Source: Treponema sp. (GTDB lineage Bacteria; Spirochaetota; Spirochaetia; Treponematales; Breznakiellaceae). Taken from it: 9,769 nt of DNA. Both the position numbers and the translations under genes were made by a program. Below, in pieces: positions 1 to 7,320 of this stretch. How positions within the stretch are numbered: the first letter of the stretch is position 1; the number at the start of each line of letters is the position of its first letter. The DNA lies in assembly GCA_031273185.1 (NCBI GenBank), contig JAISSG010000145.1, positions 1 through 9,769 of the forward strand. Direction: 5' to 3'. The notes under the pieces were generated by a model. The model had not been told where the DNA came from. It did no database searches and saw nothing but the letters and a program-made list of their open reading frames with translations.

Positions 1-100
1 GTATACGGGTGCGAAAGGTATAGAATAATGTTTGAATATTAACAGTACAACGCAATTTAACAAAAATAATAAAGATACAAGATAAATTTGTTTTTTTTGG

Positions 101-149
101 TAATTTTTAGAGGTTCCCAGTAATAACCTTCTTCCCCTTAATTTTTAGA
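101..149. repeat. Short direct repeat, 11 bases, period 38
   Basis: The 11-mer TAATTTTTAGA occurs at 101-111 and again at 139-149. The bases that follow are related (GGTTCCCAG and ACCAG). It lies downstream of the lipoprotein gene, in the otherwise featureless AT-rich segment 1-210. I see no convincing hairpin with a U-tract here for the minus-strand gene. The repeat may be chance in AT-rich DNA or part of a dispersed intergenic element. Confidence 0.3.
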
Positions 150-210
150 ACCAGTTTTAGCCATCATTGCACATAACGCACGGTATACGGCCTGCTTTCA
201 GGGTTGCGGC

Positions 211-663
211 TTAAAATTGCCTGAAATGACTCCAGGGTAGCTCAATGGTCTTCTTGTTAAAGTCAACTTTCGTGCGGGTAGTCCCTCCGCCTGTGTACCA
301 ATAGTCAGCTTCGCTGCCATCTCTTAAATCAACTTCTACCCTGATATAATGCCCGCCGTTGCCCCTCCATCTATACGCCGTAAGGGCCTGGAACAAGTCA
401 AATCTTACCGTAGTACCTGTAATAAATAATGGTATACTGGAAGAAGCCTTTGCGATACCTGTGCCAACTCTCTCCCATAGCCAGCATCCCTCAATCCTCG
501 GGGTTGAGGACGTTACGCCATTGAATCCAGCGGCACCGGTTATTACGAGCACTTTCTCCTCGGTGTTCCCTTCATAGGGGACATCCTGACAGCCGCTTAG
601 GGCGGTAATAAAAACCAGCGTAAAGCAAATCATTCCTATAGCGGCAAACCTGTTGTTTTTCAT
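211..663 (-). CDS. Small hypothetical lipoprotein (150 aa)
   Basis: Predicted exported lipoprotein of unknown function. The N-terminus is Lys/Arg-rich (MKNNR), followed by a hydrophobic stretch (about residues 7-22) and the lipobox LSGC, with Cys25 as the lipidated residue. The mature part (about 126 aa) is rich in Gly, Thr and aromatics and looks mainly beta, with short strands such as VLVITG (about 38-43) and YIRVEVDL (about 106-113). I do not recognise a domain. The start at 663 is chosen because GGAGG (672-676) sits 8 bases upstream. An in-frame ATG at 678 would add MEDIQ, but it overlaps that GGAGG and lies at the predicted 5' end of the mRNA. The gene has its own promoter and is probably not part of the upstream operon. 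It could be a surface or periplasmic protein. Confidence 0.85.
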   Translation of the reverse strand: MKNNRFAAIGMICFTLVFITALSGCQDVPYEGNTEEKVLVITGAAGFNGVTSSTPRIEGCWLWERVGTGIAKASSSIPLFITGTTVRFDLFQALTAYRWRGNGGHYIRVEVDLRDGSEADYWYTGGGTTRTKVDFNKKTIELPWSHFRQF

Positions 664-671
664 TTGAATAT

Positions 672-676
672 CCTCC
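672..676 (-). promoter_or_regulatory. Ribosome binding site that decides the lipoprotein start
   Basis: GGAGG lies 8 bases before the ATG at 661-663. This supports the 150-aa start over the ATG at 676-678, which overlaps the site itself. Confidence 0.75.
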
Positions 677-683
677 ATACGCT

Positions 684-689
684 ATTATA
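684..689 (-). promoter_or_regulatory. Promoter -10 box of the lipoprotein gene
   Basis: A perfect TATAAT on the minus strand, preceded by AT-rich sequence. The -35 region is weak (CTGGAA at 17-base spacing). Transcription should begin near 676-678, giving a 5' leader of about 13-15 bases that holds just the Shine-Dalgarno site. The first transcribed bases would then be close to ATGGAGGAT. Confidence 0.55.
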
Positions 690-758
690 TCGTATTTCCT
701 GCAAATTTCCAGAATTATCCAAAACAGGGAAGATGTTGCCTTGTCTAAGGAATGCTAA

Positions 759-2747
759 TTACCGCAGGGTCCGCAGCAGCGTACGCAATTCCGGGTTGAC
801 GGCCGTCTCCTGCGGGGATCGTTTCTCCCCGGCGGCGCGGTAGATGATTTCGTCGCCTGCCTCGATGCGGTCGAAAAACCCGTTTCGGGCCAGCGTGCCG
901 GACGCTACTTCCTCGTCAATATTCACTATGCTTATCTTTCCCACAACGTCATCGGCTGCGTAGACCAGGCCTATGCCCTCGTTGGCTATCTGGCTGCGGC
1001 CCTTTTTCACGACTTCATACACGGCGCCTTCGGCAACGCCGTCCGCCTTGCCCTTGTCGATAAGGCCCTCGGCTTGCCGCCGCATAACGAGCCTGCCCCG
1101 GAACGGGAGGGCGGCGCTTACCTGATCGACTATGCCGCGCGATGCGTTGCGAAGCCGGTCCACCCCGGTGCGGTAGGTATAAAAATTCCCGGCTGAGGCG
1201 GCGGTCCTCCCGACAAAGAGTTCTGCCCTAATCGAAATGTCCCGCTCGTTTTCCATTACCGAGATTACCACAAAATAATCGGCGCCGGCCTCCCTCGCCG
1301 TCCTGAAGGCCTGGGAGAACGACGGCTGGCGGAGTTCCAGGTTCATGGGGGCTATTGAGCGATCATGCACCAGTATTTCCCTGACAAACGACGATGCGAT
1401 GGCGCCTGAATCCACATGGCTGTAGCTGGACTGCCCGGCCACGGAAAACACGGCAACGTTCCAGTGCCGCCCGTTAAGCTCGACGGGGTTTACCTGCCAG
1501 CGGAGGAACAGGGCGTTGGACAGCATGGAGCCGTAGGTTTCCACCGCGTCGTTGAGGCTGCGGTCGGCAACGCCCTGATCCTGCAAGAAGCGAAGCTCCT
1601 CCAGGTAGCGGGCCGGGTAGCCCTGCATGCGCAGCAGCTCGGCGTACTCGCGGCGGTCGCGGGCATAAGGGTTAAGCCGCAGCCCCCGCCGGTATTCAAA
1701 CAAGGACTGCTCCACCAGGTTGCGGGAGCGGTAGTCCCTGGCCCGGTTAAAGTGCCAGCCTGCCCATTGGCCGCGGCGGGGGTCTTCCAGAACCGTTACG
1801 GCGATGAGGGTGTCTTCCAGGGCGGCGCGGATGAATTCATCGTCCGCCTTGATTGCCAGGGCGTTGCCCAGCACGGTCAGCGCCTCCGCGCTTCTGCCAA
1901 GGCGGGTAAAAGCAAGACCTTTAAGGTACCATGCGTCCATGTCCTCGCGGCTAATCGCAATAAGCTCGTCGGCAAGCCTCGCCGCCTCCACGTACTGCCC
2001 GCTGCGATAGCGCAGCTTGCCAAGGAGGGACAGCGCCGGCCCAAAGCCGGGCCGCCTGCCAAGGGTCTGTTCCGAATATGAAATCGCCTGGGGCAGCCTG
2101 TTTGCCTGGGCGTTGACGTAGGCGGCGTAATAATACACCCGGTAATCCTCTGGATGCTGGGCAAGGGCGCGGTCGATAAACGAAAGCGCGGTCTCGTTGT
2201 CGCCGAGGGAGCCGGAGACCAGCGCCAGCGAGATCAGCAGCCGCCGGTCGTCCGGGTAGCGGCGCACCGCGTCCCGGTAGCGGAGCAGGGCCTCGGCAGC
2301 GCGGCCCCGGGCGATGTCAAGCCCGCCGGCGGCAAACAGCGCCTCGCGGTTGTAGGGCTCCCGCGCCAGGACATCGGAAATTACCGAGGCGGCGGCGTCA
2401 AGCTGGCCCAGGGCGATGAGGGTAAAGGCTTCCAGATTGGCAACCGACGTATTGGCACGGGCCAAAACCCTCGCCTTCCGCACCCAGGAGAGGGCTTCGT
2501 CAAACTCGCCAAGCTCGTAATAACATTCGGCGAGGGCGGCTGTTCCCTCGGCGTGGGCAGAGTTGAGCCTGAGGCAGTCAAGAAGGGCTTCCGCGGCGGA
2601 GTACCACTGCTCTGCCGCCATGAAATTCCTGGCCCGCTCGTAGAGCCTCGCCGCTTCCGCGGTTCCAGCCCCGGCGGTGTTCTGGGCATCAAGCAGCCCC
2701 AAAGAGGACAAAACGAGCGCCATGCACAGCAAATACCGAAATTTCAA
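759..2747 (-). CDS. Exported TPR-repeat protein with CsgG/LpoB-like and FlgT-C-like C-terminus (662 aa)
   Basis: Probable periplasmic scaffold or assembly protein; exact role unknown. The signal peptide ends near Leu-Asp-Ala (residues 19-21), with no lipobox. About eight TPR units in 34-residue register follow (33-303), with a further one at about 331-364. Residues about 428-545 (VAVFSV, then GADYFVVISV, then an A/G-rich helix) have the pattern of the CsgG/LpoB/TolB-N-like fold. Residues about 550-636 (GLIDKGKADGVAEGAVYEVV, a return strand with VGKISI, and GDEI) look like the SH3-like C-terminal domain of FlgT. The domain calls are by eye. The start is TTG at 2745-2747, 10 bases after GAGGAG, and gives a proper signal peptide. 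It is the last gene of the operon, 17 bases after corC. The neighbourhood matches TP0648-TP0651 of T. pallidum as I remember it. Confidence 0.88.
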   Translation of the reverse strand: MKFRYLLCMALVLSSLGLLDAQNTAGAGTAEAARLYERARNFMAAEQWYSAAEALLDCLRLNSAHAEGTAALAECYYELGEFDEALSWVRKARVLARANTSVANLEAFTLIALGQLDAAASVISDVLAREPYNREALFAAGGLDIARGRAAEALLRYRDAVRRYPDDRRLLISLALVSGSLGDNETALSFIDRALAQHPEDYRVYYYAAYVNAQANRLPQAISYSEQTLGRRPGFGPALSLLGKLRYRSGQYVEAARLADELIAISREDMDAWYLKGLAFTRLGRSAEALTVLGNALAIKADDEFIRAALEDTLIAVTVLEDPRRGQWAGWHFNRARDYRSRNLVEQSLFEYRRGLRLNPYARDRREYAELLRMQGYPARYLEELRFLQDQGVADRSLNDAVETYGSMLSNALFLRWQVNPVELNGRHWNVAVFSVAGQSSYSHVDSGAIASSFVREILVHDRSIAPMNLELRQPSFSQAFRTAREAGADYFVVISVMENERDISIRAELFVGRTAASAGNFYTYRTGVDRLRNASRGIVDQVSAALPFRGRLVMRRQAEGLIDKGKADGVAEGAVYEVVKKGRSQIANEGIGLVYAADDVVGKISIVNIDEEVASGTLARNGFFDRIEAGDEIIYRAAGEKRSPQETAVNPELRTLLRTLR

Positions 2748-2764
2748 TGTTTTTTTACTCCTCC

Positions 2765-3538
2765 CTAACTCTTTGCATCGGCTGAATGACGCACTATCTT
2801 AACCGACTTGATCTTGTAGCCGTCCACTTCCTGTATGATAAGATCGGTGTCCCGGTAGACGGTTTTTTCATACCTTACGGGTATCTTGCCGAACAGATCA
2901 AACACAAAGCCCCCGAGGGTGTCAAAATCATCATCCATCGGAAAGTCCAGCCCGGTCTCCTCGGCAAGATCGGCCAGGTTAACCCGCGCATCGCAGAGCC
3001 ATGCCCCTTCCCCCATCGGCAGTATGTCTTCGGTCTCATGGTCAAACTCGTCCTGGATGTCGCCGACTATTTCCTCGATTATATCTTCCATGCACACTAT
3101 GCCCGAAACCCCGCCGTACTCGTCCACCACTACGGCGATGTGAACCTTTTTATTGCGAAATTCCTTTAACAGGTCATCGACGTGCTTTGACACCGGCACA
3201 AAAAAGGGCTTGCGCACCAGCGATTTGACATCAAAGACACCGTCGTTCACCAAAACCTTGAGCACGTCCTTTACATGGAGAATCCCGATCACGTTGTCGA
3301 TGGTATCCTCGTAGACGGGAAAGCGGGAGTAGCCATTTTCCATTATTGAAGACAGTATCTCGTCGCGGCTGGCAGTCGCGGACAGGAAGGCGGCATCGGT
3401 CCGGGGAACCATCACCTCCTTAGCCGTTGTGCCGGAAAGCTCCACCACCCCCCGTATCATCTCCTGCTGGTCTTCCTCCAGGTCTTTTATGGTCTTTCTT
3501 TTGAAAATGCTGAAAATGTCCATAAATGGACTTTTCAT
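2765..3538 (-). CDS. CorC/TlyC-type CBS-pair protein (YbeX homologue, 257 aa)
   Basis: Cytoplasmic CBS-domain protein of the HlyC/CorC (YbeX) family. In other bacteria these are linked to magnesium/cobalt tolerance and to ribosome maturation together with YbeY and YbeZ. Treponemal copies carry the old name hemolysin TlyC. CBS 1 spans about 37-96 (EVMVPRTD and GYSRFPVYE motifs) and CBS 2 about 106-160 (VVDEYGGVSGIV at 137-148, then EDIIEEIVGDI). The CorC_HlyC domain follows, about 175-250 (ARVNLADLAEETG, DTLGGFV). The N-terminal DUF21 membrane domain of the longer paralogues is absent, as is normal for CorC/YbeX. The ATG overlaps the ybeY stop (ATGA), so translation is probably coupled. GGAGG (3544-3548) stands 5 bases before it. 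A second ATG, at codon 6, has no ribosome site. Nothing suggests true haemolysin activity. Confidence 0.95.
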   Translation of the reverse strand: MKSPFMDIFSIFKRKTIKDLEEDQQEMIRGVVELSGTTAKEVMVPRTDAAFLSATASRDEILSSIMENGYSRFPVYEDTIDNVIGILHVKDVLKVLVNDGVFDVKSLVRKPFFVPVSKHVDDLLKEFRNKKVHIAVVVDEYGGVSGIVCMEDIIEEIVGDIQDEFDHETEDILPMGEGAWLCDARVNLADLAEETGLDFPMDDDFDTLGGFVFDLFGKIPVRYEKTVYRDTDLIIQEVDGYKIKSVKIVRHSADAKS

Positions 3539-4017
3539 TCGCTCCTCCCCAGAATATGCCTCCCGCTGACACTTGCCAAAATTTTTTCCTGAAGCTGCAA
3601 CATCGGCTCGGCCTTGCCGTTGCCCCGGTGATCCATGCCGTCCAGGTGCAGGATACCATGAATCAGGAGGCGGCGTAATTCCTCGTCCTCGCCTACCTTA
3701 AAGCGGCGGGCATTTTCCCGCAGGGTGTCAAGCGAAATAACTATGTCGCCGGGAAGCCGCCGGCCCCTGCCCTTGCGGCCATCGCCAGGGGGGAACTGGT
3801 CCCCCTCGTCCAGGGCAAAGGAAAGAACGTCGGTCGCGCCTTCCTTCCCCCGGTACTGGCCGTTAAGCTGCGACATTGCCTTGTCGTCGCAGAGCACGAC
3901 AGAAAGATCCCACCCGTCCCTGCCCAGGCGCTCAAGCACTTCAAGGGCATAACTTTTCAGCGGCTTGACCCAGTGGGGCTCGGGCAGATTCATGGCGCTT
4001 ACCGCCACCCGGTTCAC
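3535..4017 (-). CDS. Endoribonuclease YbeY (rRNA maturation factor, 160 aa)
   Basis: Zinc-dependent single-strand endoribonuclease of the UPF0054 family, acting in 16S rRNA 3'-end maturation and ribosome quality control. The hallmark motif HGILHLDGMDH is complete at residues 120-130, with His120, His124 and His130 as the metal ligands. The upstream family motif GATDVLSFALDE (about 60-71) and the strand GDIVISLDT (about 90-98) are present. Length is typical. The start is GTG at 4015-4017, overlapping the pgpH stop (GTGA). Its Shine-Dalgarno is AGAGG, 7 bases before, lying inside the Glu codons at the end of pgpH. An ATG at codon 9 would cut off the first beta strand, so GTG is preferred. The adjacent phoH and corC complete the ybeZ-ybeY-ybeX set. 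Confidence 0.96.
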   Translation of the reverse strand: MNRVAVSAMNLPEPHWVKPLKSYALEVLERLGRDGWDLSVVLCDDKAMSQLNGQYRGKEGATDVLSFALDEGDQFPPGDGRKGRGRRLPGDIVISLDTLRENARRFKVGEDEELRRLLIHGILHLDGMDHRGNGKAEPMLQLQEKILASVSGRHILGRSE

Positions 4018-6275
4018 TCTTCTTCCTCTTTGGGCTCAGCCCCGGCTGCTTTGGGGTATTCGATGCGGGAATGATAGTAACCGGCAAGCATTTTTACAAA
4101 GGCGTTCTTTATGGTTTCCAGATCGTGGAAAGTCAGCTCGCACTGGGCAAGCTGCCCGGTCTCGACCTTCGCGTCAAAAAGCTGCTGGACGAATTTTTCC
4201 ATTTTTGCCACGGTTGGTTTTGCCAGGGTTCTAACCGCCGCCTCGGTCACGTCGGCAAGCATGACCACCGCCGATTCCCTTGAGCGGGGCGGGTTGCCCG
4301 GGTAGGCAAAGTCCTCGGAATTGACCTGCTCTTCCTGCTGGGTCGCCTTGTTGTAAAACCAGGTGATGAGCGAGTTGCCGTGGTGCTCGGCTATGATGCG
4401 AATCACGTCCTCCGGCAGGCCGAGGCTTCGGGCCTTTTCGACCCCCAGCTTTACATGGCTGCGTATCACCGTGGCGGAAAGCCGGGGGGCGATGTCGTCG
4501 TGGCGGTTGTGGTCGGTCTGGTTCTCGACAAAGTAGTTTGGATTGTCCATCTTGCCGATGTCGTGGTAGTACGCCCCCACCCTTGCAAGCAGGGCGTTGG
4601 CCCCTATGTCCTGGCAGGCCTGCTCGGCAAGGGTCGCCACCAGAATGGAATGGCTGTAGGTACCGGACGCGGTGGTAAAGAGCTTGCGCAGAATCGGGGC
4701 GTTGAGATCGGAAAGCTCGATAAGCCTGAAGGCGGTGGCGGCATTCAAGGCATGCTCAAGCGGCGCCAGAACCCCAAGGAACAGCATCCCCGACACTATG
4801 CCGTTGAGGATTGCCCAAAACAACATCAGGGGGTATTCGGCAATGCCCGCTGCCCGCATCAGAAGGATCACGATGATCGCGGCGCAGTTGGCCGCCGCGA
4901 TGAGCAGGCCCGCCTTGATAAGGTCCATGCGCCTTTCGGCCTGCCTGAGAACGAAGGACGCGGCAACGGCGGAGGTAAGCGCAAAAAAATACGCCGGAAT
5001 ATCAAAGAAACCAAAAAGGCAGGCGCCCAGCGGCAATGCCAGCGCCGCTGCGAAGGCCAACAGCGGCCCCATGAAAACGGCGGGGATCATCACCAAAACG
5101 GAGGTTGGGAAAAACAGCGAAACCGGGAAATCGCTGAGCGCCGGGACAAGGTTCTTGGTAAGCGCCGCGCCTGCCACGCTTACAAAAACCAGAATGAACA
5201 GCAGGCTGCTTTCGCTCGACGACAGGTTTTTTCCCGGCACCAGCCTGTCCTGCAGAAGGATAAACAAAAGATAGAGCACCATCAGCATCAACACGCGCCC
5301 GATGACGCTGCGGGGGTCTTTTTTGGGAAGCGCGGCGTTCAGCGCTGCGAGATCCTGCATCTCCTCGGCGGTGATCACAAAGCCCTTCCTGATTACCCGC
5401 TTTCCCTTTTCAATGTTTTTGATAACCGCGGCAACCCGCTCCTTTGTCTCCGCCACCCGCAGAGCGGAATCCTCGCGGGAAAAGAGGGCGTTTTCGCGGA
5501 CAAAGGGGCCGAGCAGGCCGGGGGCGATAACCCTGAAGCCATGCGGCATATCCTCCATGTCCGCTATCCTTGCGATTGCGTCCCTGGCAACGTCCATGCT
5601 GACAATGCTGTTGTAGTAAAGGCGTTCCCGTTCCGTCCTGTCGCCGTGGGAAACGAGCAGTTCCACCGTGTCGGGGTTATACGCCCCCAGGTCCGCAGCG
5701 CCCAGCGCAAACACCCCTTTCGCAAAAAGCGCGTTGAGAACACCCAGGCCATACTCCCTGAAATTTTCCCGGTCAGGGGCGCTGAGGTAGGCGGTAAGCA
5801 CGTCGTCCGAAAAAAGACCGGGGAACTCGGATCGCAGGGCAAGGCGCATGGACGCAAGGGACGATCCCCCTTCCACAAGCCCGTCGGCAAAATCGCAGAA
5901 CCCATCCCAGGTCTTCAGCGCCTCCTCGCTGACGCTGGCCGAATACCGGAACACGGCGGGGACAAGACTCGACAATGCCTCGACCCTCAGCCGGGTCGCT
6001 TTTTCGTCAACATAGGAAAGAGGGTACTCGGCAATCACGTCCCTGTCGGCAACCTTGCCAACTTCAAACTCGCGGAGGTTTTCAAACGCCTCCGTGCCAA
6101 GGTTCATGTTGGTGACGACAACAATCACCGACGCGACAAAGCAGCACAGGCATACAATGCCGGCCCTAAGCCCCAGCCGGGGAAACTGGATCAGTTTTAT
6201 CTGCCTGAAGCGGTCAAGCAGCGTCAGCTTGCCTTTTTTCTTTCCTTCGGTACCGTTAGCCATCTTTTTCATCAT
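4014..6275 (-). CDS. PgpH-type membrane cyclic di-AMP phosphodiesterase (7TM-HD, 753 aa)
   Basis: Membrane HD-domain phosphodiesterase of the PgpH family, which hydrolyses cyclic di-AMP to pApA in the species studied. Layout: TM1 at about 36-55; extracytoplasmic 7TMR-HDED domain at about 60-320; a cluster of some seven membrane segments at about 325-502; cytoplasmic HD domain at about 535-735. The metal ligands are intact: His542 (TYSHSI), His571-Asp572 (YYHDIGK), His607, His631-His632 (AEHHG) and Asp675 (LADVTEAA). The C-terminus ends in acidic PKEEEE. The ATG at 6275 overlaps the phoH end by 20 bases. ATGs at codons 2 and 5 are alternatives, and none has a strong Shine-Dalgarno, so re-initiation after phoH is likely. 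The phoH-pgpH-ybeY order is also found in Firmicutes. A 639-codon open antisense frame lies across this gene but does not look real. Confidence 0.96.
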   Translation of the reverse strand: MMKKMANGTEGKKKGKLTLLDRFRQIKLIQFPRLGLRAGIVCLCCFVASVIVVVTNMNLGTEAFENLREFEVGKVADRDVIAEYPLSYVDEKATRLRVEALSSLVPAVFRYSASVSEEALKTWDGFCDFADGLVEGGSSLASMRLALRSEFPGLFSDDVLTAYLSAPDRENFREYGLGVLNALFAKGVFALGAADLGAYNPDTVELLVSHGDRTERERLYYNSIVSMDVARDAIARIADMEDMPHGFRVIAPGLLGPFVRENALFSREDSALRVAETKERVAAVIKNIEKGKRVIRKGFVITAEEMQDLAALNAALPKKDPRSVIGRVLMLMVLYLLFILLQDRLVPGKNLSSSESSLLFILVFVSVAGAALTKNLVPALSDFPVSLFFPTSVLVMIPAVFMGPLLAFAAALALPLGACLFGFFDIPAYFFALTSAVAASFVLRQAERRMDLIKAGLLIAAANCAAIIVILLMRAAGIAEYPLMLFWAILNGIVSGMLFLGVLAPLEHALNAATAFRLIELSDLNAPILRKLFTTASGTYSHSILVATLAEQACQDIGANALLARVGAYYHDIGKMDNPNYFVENQTDHNRHDDIAPRLSATVIRSHVKLGVEKARSLGLPEDVIRIIAEHHGNSLITWFYNKATQQEEQVNSEDFAYPGNPPRSRESAVVMLADVTEAAVRTLAKPTVAKMEKFVQQLFDAKVETGQLAQCELTFHDLETIKNAFVKMLAGYYHSRIEYPKAAGAEPKEEEE

Positions 6276-7263
6276 ACGCCTGAATTATCTTTTTTATAAG
6301 CGGGTTCCGCACCACGTCGGCGGTGTGGAGAAAGGAAAAATGCAGCCCCTCGACGTTGCGCAAGACTTCGACAGCGTGCAAAAGCCCCGACTCCGACCGC
6401 CGGGGAAGGTCGATCTGCGTCGCGTCGCCGGCAACCACCGCCCGCGCCCCGGCGCCTATCCTCGTGAGGAACATCTTCATCTGCTCTTTGGTGGTGTTCT
6501 GCGCCTCGTCCAGAATCACCGCGCAGTCGTTCAGGCTGCGTCCCCGCATATACGCCAGGGGCGCGACCTCGATGGTACGGTTTTCCTCCATCCTGCGGAT
6601 AATCTCGAAAGGAACCAGGGATTCCATCGCGTCGTACAGGGGCCGCAGGTAGGGGCTTATCTTCTGGGCAAGGTCGCCGGGGAGGAAGCCCAGGCTCTCG
6701 CCCGCCTCGACCACCGGGCGGGTCAGCACGAGCTTTCTCAGGCTTTTTGACAGCACCAGCCGCAGCGACTCGGCTACGGCGAGGTAGGTCTTGCCCGTAC
6801 CAGCGGGGCCGACGCAGAAGGCAATATCGCAGGCCCTCATCCCCTGGACATACTCGGCCTGCCCCTTCCCTCGGGGGTAGACGCGGCGAAAGCCGTGGGG
6901 AATTTGGATGACCGCGTCGTGCAGAACGTCCGAGCCCGCGCCCCCAGCAGAAGGCGAGCTTTCGGCAAAGGGCGGGCTTTTGAGCGAAGCGTCCGCGCAC
7001 AGGCCAAGCGTCCCGGCGAGCGCCTCGACGTATTCGGGCGAGGGAATTTCCCCCTCGCGGACAACCGAGATAAGGCTGTCCATCATGGTTTTGAAATGGC
7101 GCACCCTCGTTTCGTCAACCCCTTCCAGCCTGATCTCGTTGCCCCTGGCCGCGATCCTCCCGCCCAGGGAATCTTCCATGACCCTCAGGTTGCCGTCGTT
7201 GGCGCCGCATACCCCCGACAGCAAATCGCCGCTGTCGAGCACAATGGTAAAGCTATCCTCCAT
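6256..7263 (-). CDS. PhoH-like P-loop ATPase, YbeZ type (335 aa)
   Basis: Cytoplasmic P-loop ATPase of the PhoH/YbeZ family, often described as a putative RNA helicase and partner of YbeY. The N-terminal part (1-110) includes the family start DSFTIVLDSGDLLS and a small RNA-binding-like region (about 28-65). A low-complexity Ser/Pro/Gly linker follows (about 95-112). The ATPase core is at about 120-332: Walker A GPAGTGKT at 152-159, TRPVVEAGESLGFLPGD at 181-197, Walker B VILDEAQNT at 249-257, GDATQIDLPR at 279-288 and a terminal Arg motif ADVVRNPL at 315-322. The open frame continues upstream to 7725, but that part is antisense to mpg. The homologous N-terminus and the promoter set the ATG at 7261-7263. 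No Shine-Dalgarno precedes it. First gene of the five-gene operon. Confidence 0.95.
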   Translation of the reverse strand: MEDSFTIVLDSGDLLSGVCGANDGNLRVMEDSLGGRIAARGNEIRLEGVDETRVRHFKTMMDSLISVVREGEIPSPEYVEALAGTLGLCADASLKSPPFAESSPSAGGAGSDVLHDAVIQIPHGFRRVYPRGKGQAEYVQGMRACDIAFCVGPAGTGKTYLAVAESLRLVLSKSLRKLVLTRPVVEAGESLGFLPGDLAQKISPYLRPLYDAMESLVPFEIIRRMEENRTIEVAPLAYMRGRSLNDCAVILDEAQNTTKEQMKMFLTRIGAGARAVVAGDATQIDLPRRSESGLLHAVEVLRNVEGLHFSFLHTADVVRNPLIKKIIQAYDEKDG

Positions 7264-7273
7264 CCAACTTGAG

Positions 7274-7301
7274 TCTATAGCCGCTTTCGCAAGTCCGTCA
7301 A
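7274..7301 (-). promoter_or_regulatory. Promoter of the phoH operon (predicted near-leaderless)
   Basis: On the minus strand the -35 box TTGACG (7296-7301) is separated by 16 bases from the -10 box TATAGA (7274-7279). The start point should fall at about 7265-7268, only 2-5 bases before the phoH ATG at 7263. This agrees with the lack of any ribosome binding site. It overlaps the mpg promoter on the other strand. Confidence 0.6.
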
Positions 7302-7313
7302 GGGTACTATAGT
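7286..7313 (+). promoter_or_regulatory. Promoter of mpg (predicted leaderless)
   Basis: A TTCGCA -35-like box (7286-7291, 4 of 6 consensus bases), a 16-base spacer and the -10 box TATAGT (7308-7313). The start point is expected near 7320, at the mpg ATG (7321). The -10 lies inside the perfect palindrome TACTATAGTA (7305-7314). A second CTATAG at 7275-7280, overlapping the phoH -10, is 32 bases away, about three helical turns. Confidence 0.5.
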
Positions 7314-7320
7314 AGAAACC

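Noticed and set aside
700..758. Terminator for the phoH operon after the TPR gene
   Set aside because: Only a mismatched 6-bp stem (ACAAGG / CCCTGT) with a short T-run on the minus strand; too weak to call.
1416..2768. Plus-strand ORFs antisense to the TPR gene (221 and 204 codons)
   Set aside because: Shadow frames of a GC-rich repeat protein; no motifs or ribosome sites.
2765..3538. True haemolysin function for the TlyC-named gene
   Set aside because: The domains are CBS-CBS-CorC, a cytoplasmic regulator type; the haemolysin name is historical.
4380..6299. 639-codon plus-strand open frame antisense to pgpH
   Set aside because: The translation is rich in Arg, Gly, Gln and His, with no domain, and pgpH on the other strand has all its motifs. 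Long antisense frames are expected in GC-rich genes.
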